A stretch of 64,000 nucleotides of DNA. Source: Bacteroidales bacterium UBA1715. Lineage in GTDB: Bacteria > Bacteroidota > Bacteroidia > Bacteroidales > UBA1715. The stretch is taken from NCBI GenBank assembly GCA_002317135.1, contig DCIX01000025.1, positions 124,001 through 188,000 of the forward strand. The letters are read 5' to 3'. Numbering within the stretch: position 1 is the stretch's first letter; each line of letters starts with the position of its first letter. The notes below the pieces were generated by a model. The model did not search any database and was not told the origin of the DNA. It saw nothing but the letters and a program-made list of their open reading frames with translations. The translations under genes were made by a program, and so were the position numbers. This document shows, one piece after another, positions 45,754 to 55,800 of the stretch.

Positions 45754-45761
45754 TATTTTTG
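45754..45761 (+). promoter_or_regulatory. -7 promoter box of pckA
   Basis: TATTTTTG is an exact match, with a TTG about 22 bases upstream (slightly long spacing). It ends 66 bases before the pckA ATG at 45828, so the message has a leader of about 60 bases. Confidence 0.55.
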
Positions 45762-45827
45762 CAAGGTTTGAGTTATAAATTCAAACAGAATAAGTTAAGT
45801 ATTAATTCATTAAATAAAGTACAACAA

Positions 45828-47429
45828 ATGGCAAATTTAGATTTGACACAGTACGGAATTACAGGTGCAACTGTAATCGCCCACAACCCTTCTTACGAAG
45901 TATTGTTCGCAGAAGAAACTAAAGCAGGACTTCAAGGTTATGAAGTAGGTCAAAACACTGAACTACAAGCAGTGAATGTAATGACAGGTATCTACACAGG
46001 TCGTTCTCCTAAAGACAAATACATCGTAATGGATGAAAACTCTAAGAACACTGTATGGTGGACAACTGAAGGTTACAAAAACGACAACCACCCAATGTCA
46101 CAAGAAGTTTGGGCTACTGTTAAAGATATTGCTAAACAAGAACTTTCTAACAAGAATCTTTATGTAGTTGATGCTTTCTGCGGTGCTAACAAAGACACTC
46201 GTATGGCTGTTCGTTTCATCGTTGAAGTTGCTTGGCAAGCTCATTTCGTAACAAACATGTTCATTCAACCAACTGCTGAAGAACTTGCTAACTTCACACC
46301 TGATTTCATCGTTTACAATGCTTCTAAAGCAAAAGTAACTAACTACAAAGAATTAGGTTTGAACTCAGAAACTTGCGTTGCTTTCAACACAACTTCTAAA
46401 GAACAAGTTATTATCAACACTTGGTACGGTGGTGAAATGAAGAAAGGTATGTTCTCTATGATGAACTACTACTTGCCACTTAAAGGTATCGCTTCTATGC
46501 ACTGCTCTGCAAACTGCGATATGAACGGTGAAAATACTGCTATTTTCTTCGGTCTTTCTGGTACAGGTAAAACAACTCTTTCTACAGATCCAAAACGTCG
46601 TCTTATCGGTGATGACGAACACGGATGGGATGATAACGGTGTATTCAACTTCGAAGGTGGTTGCTACGCAAAAGTTATCGGTCTTTCTAAAGAACATGAA
46701 CCAGATATCTACGGTGCTATCAAACGTAACGCTCTTCTTGAAAACGTTACAGTTGCTGCTGATGGTAAAATTGATTTCAACGATAAATCAGTTACAGAAA
46801 ACACTCGTGTTTCTTACCCAATCAACCACATCAACAACATCCAACCAGGATCATCTGCTCCAGCTGCTAAGAATGTAATCTTCTTGTCTGCTGATGCATT
46901 CGGAGTACTTCCTCCAGTATCTATCTTAACTCCAGAACAAACTCAATACTACTTCTTGAGTGGTTTCACAGCTAAATTGGCTGGTACTGAAAGAGGTATT
47001 ACTGAACCAACTCCAACATTCTCTGCATGTTTCGGTCAAGCATTCTTGGAATTGCACCCAACAAAATATGCTGAAGAATTGGTTAAGAAAATGCAAAAAT
47101 CAGGTGCTAAAGCATACTTAGTAAACACTGGTTGGAACGGTACAGGAAAACGTATTTCTATTCCTGATACAAGAGGTATCATCGATGCTATCCTTGATGG
47201 TTCTATCCTTAAAGCTGAAACTAAGAAAATCCCTATGTTCGATTTCGAAGTACCAACAGCTCTTCCAAATGTAAACCCAGCTATCCTTGACCCACGCGAC
47301 ACTTACGAATGTGCTTGCAAATGGGAAGAAAAAGCTAAAGATTTGGCTGCTCGTTTCATTAAGAACTTCGAAAAATACACAACTAACGAAGCTGGTAAAG
47401 CATTAGTTGCAGCAGGTCCAAAACTATAA
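45828..47429 (+). CDS. pckA: Phosphoenolpyruvate carboxykinase (ATP)
   Basis: From the ATG at 45828, 533 residues, the normal length. The frame opens 33 codons earlier, but that extension covers the leader and promoter. The ATP-type P-loop GLSGTGKTTLS is near 241-251, preceded by the NCDMNGENTAIFF strand and followed by the metal-binding DDEHGW block. It interconverts oxaloacetate and PEP; in anaerobic Bacteroidota it usually runs as CO2 fixation towards succinate. Codon usage is strongly biased to a few codons, a sign of high expression. Single-gene unit with own promoter and terminator. Confidence 0.98.
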   Translation: MANLDLTQYGITGATVIAHNPSYEVLFAEETKAGLQGYEVGQNTELQAVNVMTGIYTGRSPKDKYIVMDENSKNTVWWTTEGYKNDNHPMSQEVWATVKDIAKQELSNKNLYVVDAFCGANKDTRMAVRFIVEVAWQAHFVTNMFIQPTAEELANFTPDFIVYNASKAKVTNYKELGLNSETCVAFNTTSKEQVIINTWYGGEMKKGMFSMMNYYLPLKGIASMHCSANCDMNGENTAIFFGLSGTGKTTLSTDPKRRLIGDDEHGWDDNGVFNFEGGCYAKVIGLSKEHEPDIYGAIKRNALLENVTVAADGKIDFNDKSVTENTRVSYPINHINNIQPGSSAPAAKNVIFLSADAFGVLPPVSILTPEQTQYYFLSGFTAKLAGTERGITEPTPTFSACFGQAFLELHPTKYAEELVKKMQKSGAKAYLVNTGWNGTGKRISIPDTRGIIDAILDGSILKAETKKIPMFDFEVPTALPNVNPAILDPRDTYECACKWEEKAKDLAARFIKNFEKYTTNEAGKALVAAGPKL

Positions 47430-47453
47430 TAATTAGTTTAACCGAAATACAAG

Positions 47454-47486
47454 AAAGGTTCTGGTCGAAAGATCAGAACCTTTTTT
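47454..47486 (+). terminator. Terminator of pckA
   Basis: A 13-bp stem (AAAGGTTCTGGTC / GATCAGAACCTTT, one G-U pair) with a GAAA tetraloop and a T run, 24 bases after the pckA stop. Confidence 0.85.
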
Positions 47487-47530
47487 CTTTTCAACTAACC
47501 GGAAACAAGAAATAATATCAGCAAAAAAGA

Positions 47531-47538
47531 TATCTTTG
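47531..47538 (+). promoter_or_regulatory. -7 promoter box of the heptose kinase gene
   Basis: TATCTTTG is an exact match ending 24 bases before the ATG at 47563. It contains the TTG that would be the longer frame's start, which argues against that start. Confidence 0.55.
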
Positions 47539-47562
47539 CAAAAGTCATTGATTTATATTCAA

Positions 47563-48534
47563 ATGGATTACAAAGCAGAATTCGAGAAAGCAAACGAAAA
47601 AGCCATTATGGTTATTGGCGATGTTATGCTTGATTCATATATTTGGGGTAGCGTCGATCGTATTTCTCCAGAAGCACCTGTTCCTGTGGTAAACGTAAGT
47701 TCTACCGAAGACCGCTTAGGTGGCGCCGCAAACGTAGTTAAAAACATTGCCTCACTAGGAATGAAGCCTATTCTTTGCAGTGTCGTTGGAGATGACGATG
47801 CAGGGAAGAAATTCTTCAATATTCTCGCAAAACGAGGAATCTCATCAGAATACTGCGTAATCGACTCTAAAAGAAAGACAACGGTAAAAACACGTGTGAT
47901 TTGCGGTAAGCAACAAATGCTTCGCGTTGACAGCGAGCAAACCAATGAATTAGACAATATAGTCTCACAAGACTTACAAAACAACATACAAAAAGCAATC
48001 GCAGAACAAAATGTCTCTGCTATAATTCTGCAAGACTACGACAAAGGGGTTTTTAATCAAAATTTGATTCAGTTTATTACCGAAAAAGCATCTCAAAAAA
48101 ACATACCTGTTTTAGTCGATCCAAAAAAACGTAACTTCAACAATTTCAAAAACGTATCACTCTTTAAGCCAAATTTCAAAGAGTTTACCGAAGGAATTGG
48201 TAAGACTTGTGCAAAAGATGATTTTGTAAGTTTATTTTCTTATGCACGAGATTTTATGCTACAAAATAACATTGCAACAATGATGGTTACTCTTTCGGAA
48301 CACGGGATTTTTGTTGCAAATCAAGAACAATATATTCATATACCAACACAAGTACGTCACGTTGCCGATGTTTCTGGCGCTGGCGATACTGTAATTAGTA
48401 CAGCTGCAGTTTGTTATGTATTAGGATTTCCAATGGAAGAAGTTGCACGCATCTCAAACATAGCTGGAGGTTTAGTATGTGAACAACCTGGTGTTGTTAC
48501 TGTTGAAAAGAATCAATTAATACATCTCATATAA
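47563..48534 (+). CDS. D-glycero-beta-D-manno-heptose-7-phosphate kinase (RfaE1/HldE kinase domain only)
   Basis: 323 residues of the PfkB/ribokinase family. The HldE-type start GDVMLDSYIWGSVDRISPEAPVPV is clear, followed by GGAANVV. The ATP-site signature SGAGDT holds the catalytic Asp. It phosphorylates heptose 7-phosphate at C1, two steps after GmhA (9367-9948). E. coli HldE adds a cytidylyltransferase domain; that part is absent here, so nucleotide transfer must be done by another protein. The stop TAA overlaps the next ATG by one base. Confidence 0.88.
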   Translation: MDYKAEFEKANEKAIMVIGDVMLDSYIWGSVDRISPEAPVPVVNVSSTEDRLGGAANVVKNIASLGMKPILCSVVGDDDAGKKFFNILAKRGISSEYCVIDSKRKTTVKTRVICGKQQMLRVDSEQTNELDNIVSQDLQNNIQKAIAEQNVSAIILQDYDKGVFNQNLIQFITEKASQKNIPVLVDPKKRNFNNFKNVSLFKPNFKEFTEGIGKTCAKDDFVSLFSYARDFMLQNNIATMMVTLSEHGIFVANQEQYIHIPTQVRHVADVSGAGDTVISTAAVCYVLGFPMEEVARISNIAGGLVCEQPGVVTVEKNQLIHLI

Positions 48535-49715
48535 TGGCTGCAATATTAGTTGTCGATGACGAACGCGCAATTCGCAATTCACTAAAAGAAATATTAGAAT
48601 TCGAAGACTATACCGTTGAATTAGCAGAAAATGGTGCCGAAGCACTAGCAAAAGTAAAAAACGGTAAATTCGACTTAGTGTTCTCTGACATTAAAATGCC
48701 TGAAATGGATGGCATCGCATTACTAGAGGCAGTTTTGCAAGAAAGAAACGATATGCCTATCATTATGATGTCGGGACATGCAGAAATTGACACAGCAGTA
48801 AAAGCAATAAAATTAGGAGCTTTCGATTTCATATCTAAACCTTTGGATATGAACAGAATACTTGTCACTGTACGAAATGCTTTGGAAAAGAAAAATCTCG
48901 TACAAGAGACTACTAAATTAAAGCAAGAAACCACAATGTTGAAGAAAAAAATCGGTTCTAAATACCAAATGATTGGTAAATCTGAACCGCTTCAAAAAAT
49001 CTTCGAAATTGTGAGCAAAGTAGCTCCAACCGATGCTCGCGTACTAATTACAGGTCCTAACGGTTCGGGAAAAGAATTAATTGCCCGTGCACTTCACAAT
49101 CAAAGCAATAGAAGCAATGCACCATTTGTAGAAGTCAACTGTGCAGCAATCCCATCAGAACTTATTGAAAGTGAGCTTTTTGGACACGAAAAAGGAGCAT
49201 TTACCTCAGCAATAAAAACACGCATCGGTAAATTTGAGCAAGCAGATGGAGGAACATTATTTCTTGATGAAATAGGCGATATGAGTTTAGCAGCCCAAGC
49301 AAAAGTGCTTCGTGCTCTACAAGAACAAAAAATCACCCGCGTTGGTAGCGACAAAGATATTTCCGTAAATGTGCGTGTACTTGCTGCCACAAACAAGAAT
49401 ATGAAGGAAGAAATCGACGAAAAACGATTCCGCGAAGACTTATATCACCGTTTAAGCGTGATTCTCATTAAGAACCCATCGTTAGCTGAACGCATTGACG
49501 ATATTCCATTGTTAGCAGAACATTTTATCGACCAGTCTTGTCAGGAAATGGGAGTACCAAAGAAAACAATTAGCGATGCTGCAATAAAAAAACTACAAAC
49601 CTTCCCTTGGACTGGAAATATTCGAGAATTCCGTAATGTAATGGAACGTTTAGTTATTCTATGTGGAAAAACGATAGAAGAAAGCGATGTGGATTTGTAC
49701 ACACAACCGCTATAA
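48534..49715 (+). CDS. NtrC-type response regulator lacking the DNA-binding domain
   Basis: 393 residues. Receiver domain 1-120 with Asp8/Asp9, the phospho-acceptor Asp52 and Lys102. Sigma-54 AAA+ domain about 140-375 with Walker A GPNGSGKE (174-181), the sigma-54 contact loop GAFTSA (221-226, GAFTGA in most members) and Walker B TLFLDE. The protein ends about 20 residues after the AAA+ lid, so the usual Fis-type helix-turn-helix is missing. Such regulators can act from solution without site-specific DNA binding. It overlaps the heptose kinase by one base, and no sensor kinase is next to it. Confidence 0.9.
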   Translation: MAAILVVDDERAIRNSLKEILEFEDYTVELAENGAEALAKVKNGKFDLVFSDIKMPEMDGIALLEAVLQERNDMPIIMMSGHAEIDTAVKAIKLGAFDFISKPLDMNRILVTVRNALEKKNLVQETTKLKQETTMLKKKIGSKYQMIGKSEPLQKIFEIVSKVAPTDARVLITGPNGSGKELIARALHNQSNRSNAPFVEVNCAAIPSELIESELFGHEKGAFTSAIKTRIGKFEQADGGTLFLDEIGDMSLAAQAKVLRALQEQKITRVGSDKDISVNVRVLAATNKNMKEEIDEKRFREDLYHRLSVILIKNPSLAERIDDIPLLAEHFIDQSCQEMGVPKKTISDAAIKKLQTFPWTGNIREFRNVMERLVILCGKTIEESDVDLYTQPL

Positions 49716-49716
49716 T

Positions 49717-51168
49717 TTAATTTCCTTTTTTCCAGAAACTAGGCAAGAATAAAACTAAAACAGTAAATACCTCTAGTCTTCCTATCAACATCAACAAAGT
49801 CATCACATACTTTGAAGCTGCAGGGAATGTACTAAATTCCGTCATCATACCAGATGGACAAAAACCAATTCCGACATTGGAAATTGACAACGCAGAGGCA
49901 GAAAACGCCGTATAAAAATCGTGTCCAATAAACGACAACGCAAGCGTTCCTAATAAGAATATAAGCACATACATCACAATAAACGCATACACATTAGAAA
50001 TTACTTTACTCTCAATAGGCTTTCCACTCATTCTAAGCGTCAAAATTGCATTTGGATGAACAATCTGCTTTAACGCAAGATAACTATTCTTTAACAAGAC
50101 AGAAATGCGTACAATTTTTATTGCTCCCGAAGTTGAACCTGCACACGCACCAAAGAAAGTAAGAAAGAATAAAATCATCTTTGAAGCATTCGGCATCGCG
50201 GCATAATCTGTAATCACAAATCCCGAAGTTGTTATTATTGAAATAACTTGAAATAACACAACACGAATCTGCTTCTCTATTTCGGCAAACGTGCCTGTTT
50301 TCCACGCATTTATAATAAGAATGGCAATTGCACATCCAAACACGACAATTAAGTAATTTTTTAGCTCATCGTCTTTAACGACAATGCGAAATTTTCCGCG
50401 AATTGCCATATACAGAAGGACAAAATTGACACCAGAAATGAACATAAAAAACATAACCACATACTGTGTATACGGCGACATTTCCATAACACTTGCATTT
50501 TGGCTTGAAAAGCCACCAGAAGAAATACTTGAAAGTGCAAGAATAAGCGATTCAAAGAAATTCATTCCACCACACATCAGCAGAATTATTTCAAGAATAG
50601 TACAAGCGATATAAATTAAATAGATGCGACTTGCGGTATCTTTTATACGAGGGTGAATTTTGTCCTTGGTAGGACCCGATGCTTCCGCCGAATATAACTG
50701 CATTCCACCCATTCCAATCATTGGAACCACAGCAACGGTAAGCACAATTATTCCCATTCCACCAACCCACTGCATCAAACTTCGCCAGAGAATAATTTGC
50801 TTTGGAAGAATTTCTATATCAACAAAAACAGTTGCACCTGTAGTAGTGAAACCCGACATTGATTCAAACAACGCGTCTGAAAATGAATGAATACTTCCCG
50901 AGAATAAAAATGGCATTGATCCAAATAGAGAAAACACCACCCATACGACCCCTACAATCAAATATCCCTCACGTTTTCCAACTGCTACAGAAGAATTCCG
51001 TGTTGTCAAAATAGCCAACAAACCAGCTGCTACAGAAATTCCCAACGAAAGCAAAAATCCTCGCAAATCTTCTCCATAACAGATACCAGCAATCAAACAA
51101 AAAGCCATTAGTATGCTTTCGAGCATAACCAACATACCAATTGTTCGAATTACTACTTTAAGATTCAT
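49717..51168 (-). CDS. trkH: Trk-type K+ uptake channel protein TrkH
   Basis: 483 residues, about 10-12 hydrophobic segments and the four pore-loop repeats of the TrkH/KtrB superfamily (for example the SMSGFTTTGATVF, SSISSGGFSSQN, TTSGFVITDY and SISNVGIGFCPSG segments). It moves K+ across the inner membrane under control of TrkA. Its ATG overlaps the stop of the 58-codon gene upstream by one base, which lies between it and trkA. It converges on the NtrC-type gene with one base between. Confidence 0.95.
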   Translation of the reverse strand: MNLKVVIRTIGMLVMLESILMAFCLIAGICYGEDLRGFLLSLGISVAAGLLAILTTRNSSVAVGKREGYLIVGVVWVVFSLFGSMPFLFSGSIHSFSDALFESMSGFTTTGATVFVDIEILPKQIILWRSLMQWVGGMGIIVLTVAVVPMIGMGGMQLYSAEASGPTKDKIHPRIKDTASRIYLIYIACTILEIILLMCGGMNFFESLILALSSISSGGFSSQNASVMEMSPYTQYVVMFFMFISGVNFVLLYMAIRGKFRIVVKDDELKNYLIVVFGCAIAILIINAWKTGTFAEIEKQIRVVLFQVISIITTSGFVITDYAAMPNASKMILFFLTFFGACAGSTSGAIKIVRISVLLKNSYLALKQIVHPNAILTLRMSGKPIESKVISNVYAFIVMYVLIFLLGTLALSFIGHDFYTAFSASALSISNVGIGFCPSGMMTEFSTFPAASKYVMTLLMLIGRLEVFTVLVLFLPSFWKKGN

Positions 51169-51344
51169 TATTCTTCCTTGTCTTTATCGTCGTTTTTTGA
51201 AGCCAAGAATTCAAAACTCACGCAAATCAAGCCAATTATCAATAAACTTGTTATTACTTTTTGTTCTGCAGCATCCAAAATCATTAATACCAATGCAGCA
51301 ATACCAAGAGCAAAAGCTACGGACAATAAGATTTTACCTCTCAT
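51168..51344 (-). CDS. 58-residue membrane protein between trkA and trkH
   Basis: A small gene of 58 codons read directly from the sequence. It starts MRGKILLSVAFALGIAALVL at the ATG at 51344. Two hydrophobic segments (about 4-23 and 31-48) are followed by an acidic/lysine tail (SKNDDKDKEE). It starts five bases after trkA ends, and its TAA shares a base with the trkH ATG, so it is translated with both. No known family is recognised. The tight coupling suggests a Trk-complex helper or regulator, but that is inference. Confidence 0.75.
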   Translation of the reverse strand: MRGKILLSVAFALGIAALVLMILDAAEQKVITSLLIIGLICVSFEFLASKNDDKDKEE

Positions 51345-51349
51345 AACTA

Positions 51350-52705
51350 CTATTTTTCAAAAAAGTTTTTTACCTCATTCACAGCCGACGGCAATGCAAA
51401 CACAAGAACTTTATCACCTGCAGTTATTTGTGTTTTACCTGAAGGTATAAAAGCATTTTTATCACGCACAACACCACCGACAACGGCATCTTTCGGAAAA
51501 TCTTTCATTTCCATCAATGTTGATTTGGTGATTTTAACATTCTCATGCACAACTATTTCCAAAATTTGTGCATCACACTGCGTCAAATGGCGGGTAGAAG
51601 ATATATCAGCGGAACTACTCATAGTAAATTTATGGATACTATTGGCAGCAATAGTTTTTTTATTAATCAATGTGTCTATACCCATATCTGTTGCAAGACC
51701 AATATAATCAACATTTTCAACCTCCGCAATAGCACGTTTCACACCAACTCGCTTCGCTAAATAACACGAAAGTATATTTGTTTCTGCATTATTCGTAGTT
51801 GCAATAAACACATCGGTATCTTGTATACCCTCTTCTACCAAAAGATCCATACTACGACCGTCACCATTGATAACCAATGTATCCTCCAATTGTTGAGATA
51901 ATTTACGGGCCTTTTCCGGATTAATTTCTATCAATTTTACGTCAAATTGCTTTTGAAGAATCTTTGCCGTAGCACGACCAGTACGGCTTCCTCCCAAAAT
52001 CATTACCTGAGAGACAGCCAAGTCTTTTTTCTCGAATGTTTCCAACATTCGATTCACCCCTTGACGATTACTTACCACATACAAAATATCGCCAGGCTGG
52101 CAAATATCATCACCTTTCGGAATAATCGTAGAGAAACCGCGTTTTATTGCAATCACACGATATTTCTGCAATTCCTCCTGTGAAGGAATAATCTCCTGCA
52201 TATATTTTCCGACAACGGCAGCCGTTTCCTCTACTTTTAATACAAAAAGCGACAACAATCCATCAGCAAAGTCGAACGACTCACGAGTAGCAGCACGTTC
52301 TACAAATGTTGCAATTTCTTGAGCAGCAAGTGCTTGTGGGTAAATCAAAGAATCTATACCCATACGGCGATACAACTCAACATTCTTTTCAATCAACAAT
52401 TCTGGGTCACGAACACGCGCAATTGTATGCGGTGCGCCTAATTGTTTGGCTATCACAGCAGAAGCAATATTCATTTCTGGGAAATGAGCTACCGCAATAA
52501 ACAAATCGCAATCAGCAACACCTGCTTCATTCAATACCGAAATAGCAAGAGCTGAACCTTGTATCGTCAAAATATCCAAATGCGAAGAAAGTTGCTTAAG
52601 ATTCTGAGTATCAACATCTATAACAGTTACTTCGTGCCTATCATCGGCAAGAATTCGAGCCAAATGTTGTCCAACCTCTCCTGCACCTGCAATTATTATC
52701 TTCAT
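51350..52705 (-). CDS. trkA: Trk system K+ uptake regulator TrkA
   Basis: 451 residues with two RCK units. Each has a Rossmann NAD-binding motif (GAGEVGQHLARIL at 7-19; GGSRTGRATAKIL near 237-249) and a following TrkA-C domain, the last ending near 450. TrkA is the cytoplasmic, nucleotide-binding gate of TrkH. It is the first gene of the trkA-small ORF-trkH unit. A near-consensus minus-strand -7 sequence (TATCTTAG) lies about 20 bases upstream. Confidence 0.95.
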   Translation of the reverse strand: MKIIIAGAGEVGQHLARILADDRHEVTVIDVDTQNLKQLSSHLDILTIQGSALAISVLNEAGVADCDLFIAVAHFPEMNIASAVIAKQLGAPHTIARVRDPELLIEKNVELYRRMGIDSLIYPQALAAQEIATFVERAATRESFDFADGLLSLFVLKVEETAAVVGKYMQEIIPSQEELQKYRVIAIKRGFSTIIPKGDDICQPGDILYVVSNRQGVNRMLETFEKKDLAVSQVMILGGSRTGRATAKILQKQFDVKLIEINPEKARKLSQQLEDTLVINGDGRSMDLLVEEGIQDTDVFIATTNNAETNILSCYLAKRVGVKRAIAEVENVDYIGLATDMGIDTLINKKTIAANSIHKFTMSSSADISSTRHLTQCDAQILEIVVHENVKITKSTLMEMKDFPKDAVVGGVVRDKNAFIPSGKTQITAGDKVLVFALPSAVNEVKNFFEK

Positions 52706-52812
52706 TTTCGTAACAAAAAATCGGTCTAAGATAGTATTTTTTGAATAGTATTCAATGTAAAAATCAGGATTTAGAAATTGGAGGTATTAACGATAAGATA
52801 CCAAACAATAAT

Positions 52813-55800
52813 TTACCAGCCCTTTACGACTGTTTTTGCAGAATCACAAGAACGAATGACATACGTACCAGCAGTAATATCTTTCACAATAATTACTACC
52901 TTATCAGGTGTTATAGTATGATACGATACTTGAGTAATTAATCTTCCATATACATCATATACAGCAATTGGACAAGCCGCAATTTGCTCTCCCTCAACCA
53001 CAAATGAATTTTCTTCTTCTCTTGTATATGCTTTAAAAACGGCATTTTGCAATGCATTTTTACGATTAATCGTTTTTATACTAGAATAAGAGTAATCACC
53101 ATCAAAATCTATTTGTTTCAAGCGATAGTATGAAATACCATCAAGTGGTTCTTCGTCAACAAAAGAATAATAATGCATTATACTTGTTGTTCCTGCACCC
53201 AATACTGAGCCAATACGCTCCCAATGAATACCATCAAACGAACGTTCTATTTGGAATGTCTCGTTATTTTCTTCCGAAGATGTACTCCATTCCAAAAGCA
53301 CAGAATTTTTCTCATTTTTCGCTGTCCAAGATGCAATTTCTATAGACAATAATACTGCTGGTTCATTTTCCTTTAATGTAAGTTTTTTTAAACCATGAAC
53401 CTCTACACCATTCCACCAAGTATTCATCGTATTCTTGTCACCAAATAAATTAATTGGGAAGGCATGTCCACCAGCTTCGGAACCATAGTAACCACCATAA
53501 CTTACATTTTCTATACCTTTACACGTTTTTGTAGCCTGACTTTTTAGCACTTTCTTATAAAAAATTTCACCAGTTGCTCCTTTCGCAAGTGTTTTACAAA
53601 CTTTCACAGTTGAGCCATCTCCATCTTTAAAATCATAATACTTGCTACATTTAGACCAAGTTCCATAATAAGAAGTTTTTACAAGGTCATATACTGCAGG
53701 AGTATATACACTTTCTCCGTAAACAAAGCCATCACGCACATCCATTGTACAATCATTTCCATAGGAAATTTTCCTATCATCCCAAAACAACTTCAATTCA
53801 ATTCCATATTCAGAATCTGAAAAATTAGAATTTTGATAATACCCTTTAGGAAGAGCTTTATAACCATGAGCAATATCTTTCAATGAATCTTGAATCGGAG
53901 AAATTCTATATACAACTAATCCCTTAAGAACATCCAAATTATCATTATCGCCATGTGCAATCGTTGTTTCTATCATTTCTGGATCATAAAAAGGGAAATG
54001 CGTAACCCCCGATGATTTTTGGTAATCAACAGTTAAACTTCCTGTCACACAATCGCCATTATCATACTTACCATCCCAAGAAATATAGAACGCTTCATCA
54101 TCCGAATATAAACGTCCTGCATTTTCATTTCTCCATGTTCTACCCACACACATTGTCTCCAACAAACCGACACTACCATTAGCATCAAGATAACAAACAT
54201 CTGAATTTGCCGACACAAAATCAGATGCAGAAACTGCATCAAGCATAGGGAAGCAACGCGTTCCGCTTGTTCCATCACTAATATCATCATAAAGATTTGT
54301 ATTTGTTGTTGGGAATAATGTACCCAAATTCACACACGATATAATATCATTATCATCTAAAAGAGCCATTCCTCCTGCAATACCCGCCAAATACGATTCC
54401 GCAACTATAGCACCACTATTATAACATTCTTTCAAATTAACCGAAGACGATACATTCCCAATTATTCCCCCCGCATTTTTTTCATCAGCAGCTATTTTTC
54501 CTTCATTTCTACATGCATAGAAACTATTTCCATCATCTGCTCCTACTATTCCGCCAACATTAGAATAGGCAAACATAGTTCCAACATTAAAACAATGTGA
54601 GAAAACAGAACTTTCTGCATAACCAGCTACTCCTGCTGTTCCACTTGCTTCATCAGGAACCTCTATATCAGCAAAATTTTCACAATATGAAAATTCACAA
54701 TCACTAGCATAGCCAACTACACCTCCTGTATAACCAGAAATTTCAGCTCCATCTATTATTGACAAAACATTTTTTATATCTGCTTTATTAACACAATAAC
54801 TAAATGTAGTATTTTCAGCAATGCCACAAATAGGCCCAAAACCTGCATCTAAATAAGACGAATAAAACTCTGTTTCTACAGCAAAACTTCCTTCAATGTG
54901 AATATTATCAATTGTCGCTCCATTGCAATAATTAAACAACCCATGAGTTGCATCTCCAAACGTAATTGCACATTGATCACCTGCCAAATCAGATCTTCCC
55001 TCGTTCTGATTATCAGTCAATGGATTTGGATTATATCGACCTGCCCCAATATTTCCTTGAAACGGATTGGCACTCGTACCTAAACCTAACCACGTATTAT
55101 CCAATTGTATTGTACCTGTAGTAGCAACAATATAAAAATACATTCCTGCAAAACCATCTTTTGCCGAAATCGGGAATGTTCTTGAAATTGGTTCTTTTGT
55201 TCCAGCCTTATACGCAAATGGATTTATTGTATAATAATACAAATACTCACTATCATCACCTTCTTCCGTATTCGTAGATGTTTCACCACGCATAGCAGTT
55301 GCAATAGCCTCCAACTCTTCTTTTGAAGAAATTAGAATAGGATTGTATTCCGAACCTATAGGATTAGCATCCCAAGATACAACACCAAGTTCTTCACCCA
55401 ACATATCACCTACATTATATACTTTTGCACCATTTTTAAACCGTTGATCAAATAAAGACAATTTATATTCCCGAGGACATCCTTCTGTAACTGGATAATA
55501 GTAATAATGCCCAGCCTCCTTTATTTCCGGTCTATCTTTCCAAGGATAGTGATATCCTCTGTCTTTATTTTTCTCAACATCCAATTTCTCAATAAAAACC
55601 TTATCGATGCCATTGTTTTCCTCTGGGTCTAAATCTAAAAATAATTCCAAAGTAGCACTTTCATTTGCAAGCAATTTCACAACAAAAATCAAATCCTCAC
55701 AAGTTATAGCATCACCTGCAAATGTCAAATCTTTCGGAATATTCGGGACCTCGCCTGCTTTGTAAACAAATTCATCAGGAGGCGTTAAAAACACCCTGTA

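Noticed and set aside
45729..45827. N-terminal extension of PckA
   Set aside because: It covers the promoter and leader; the protein is of normal length from the ATG at 45828.
47536..47562. TTG start for the heptose kinase
   Set aside because: The TTG is the last part of the TATCTTTG promoter box; the ATG at 47563 is followed directly by the family's N-terminus.
51178..51450. Plus-strand frame across the trkA-trkH junction
   Set aside because: It is antisense to the 58-codon membrane protein and to the end of trkA, and has no domain of its own.
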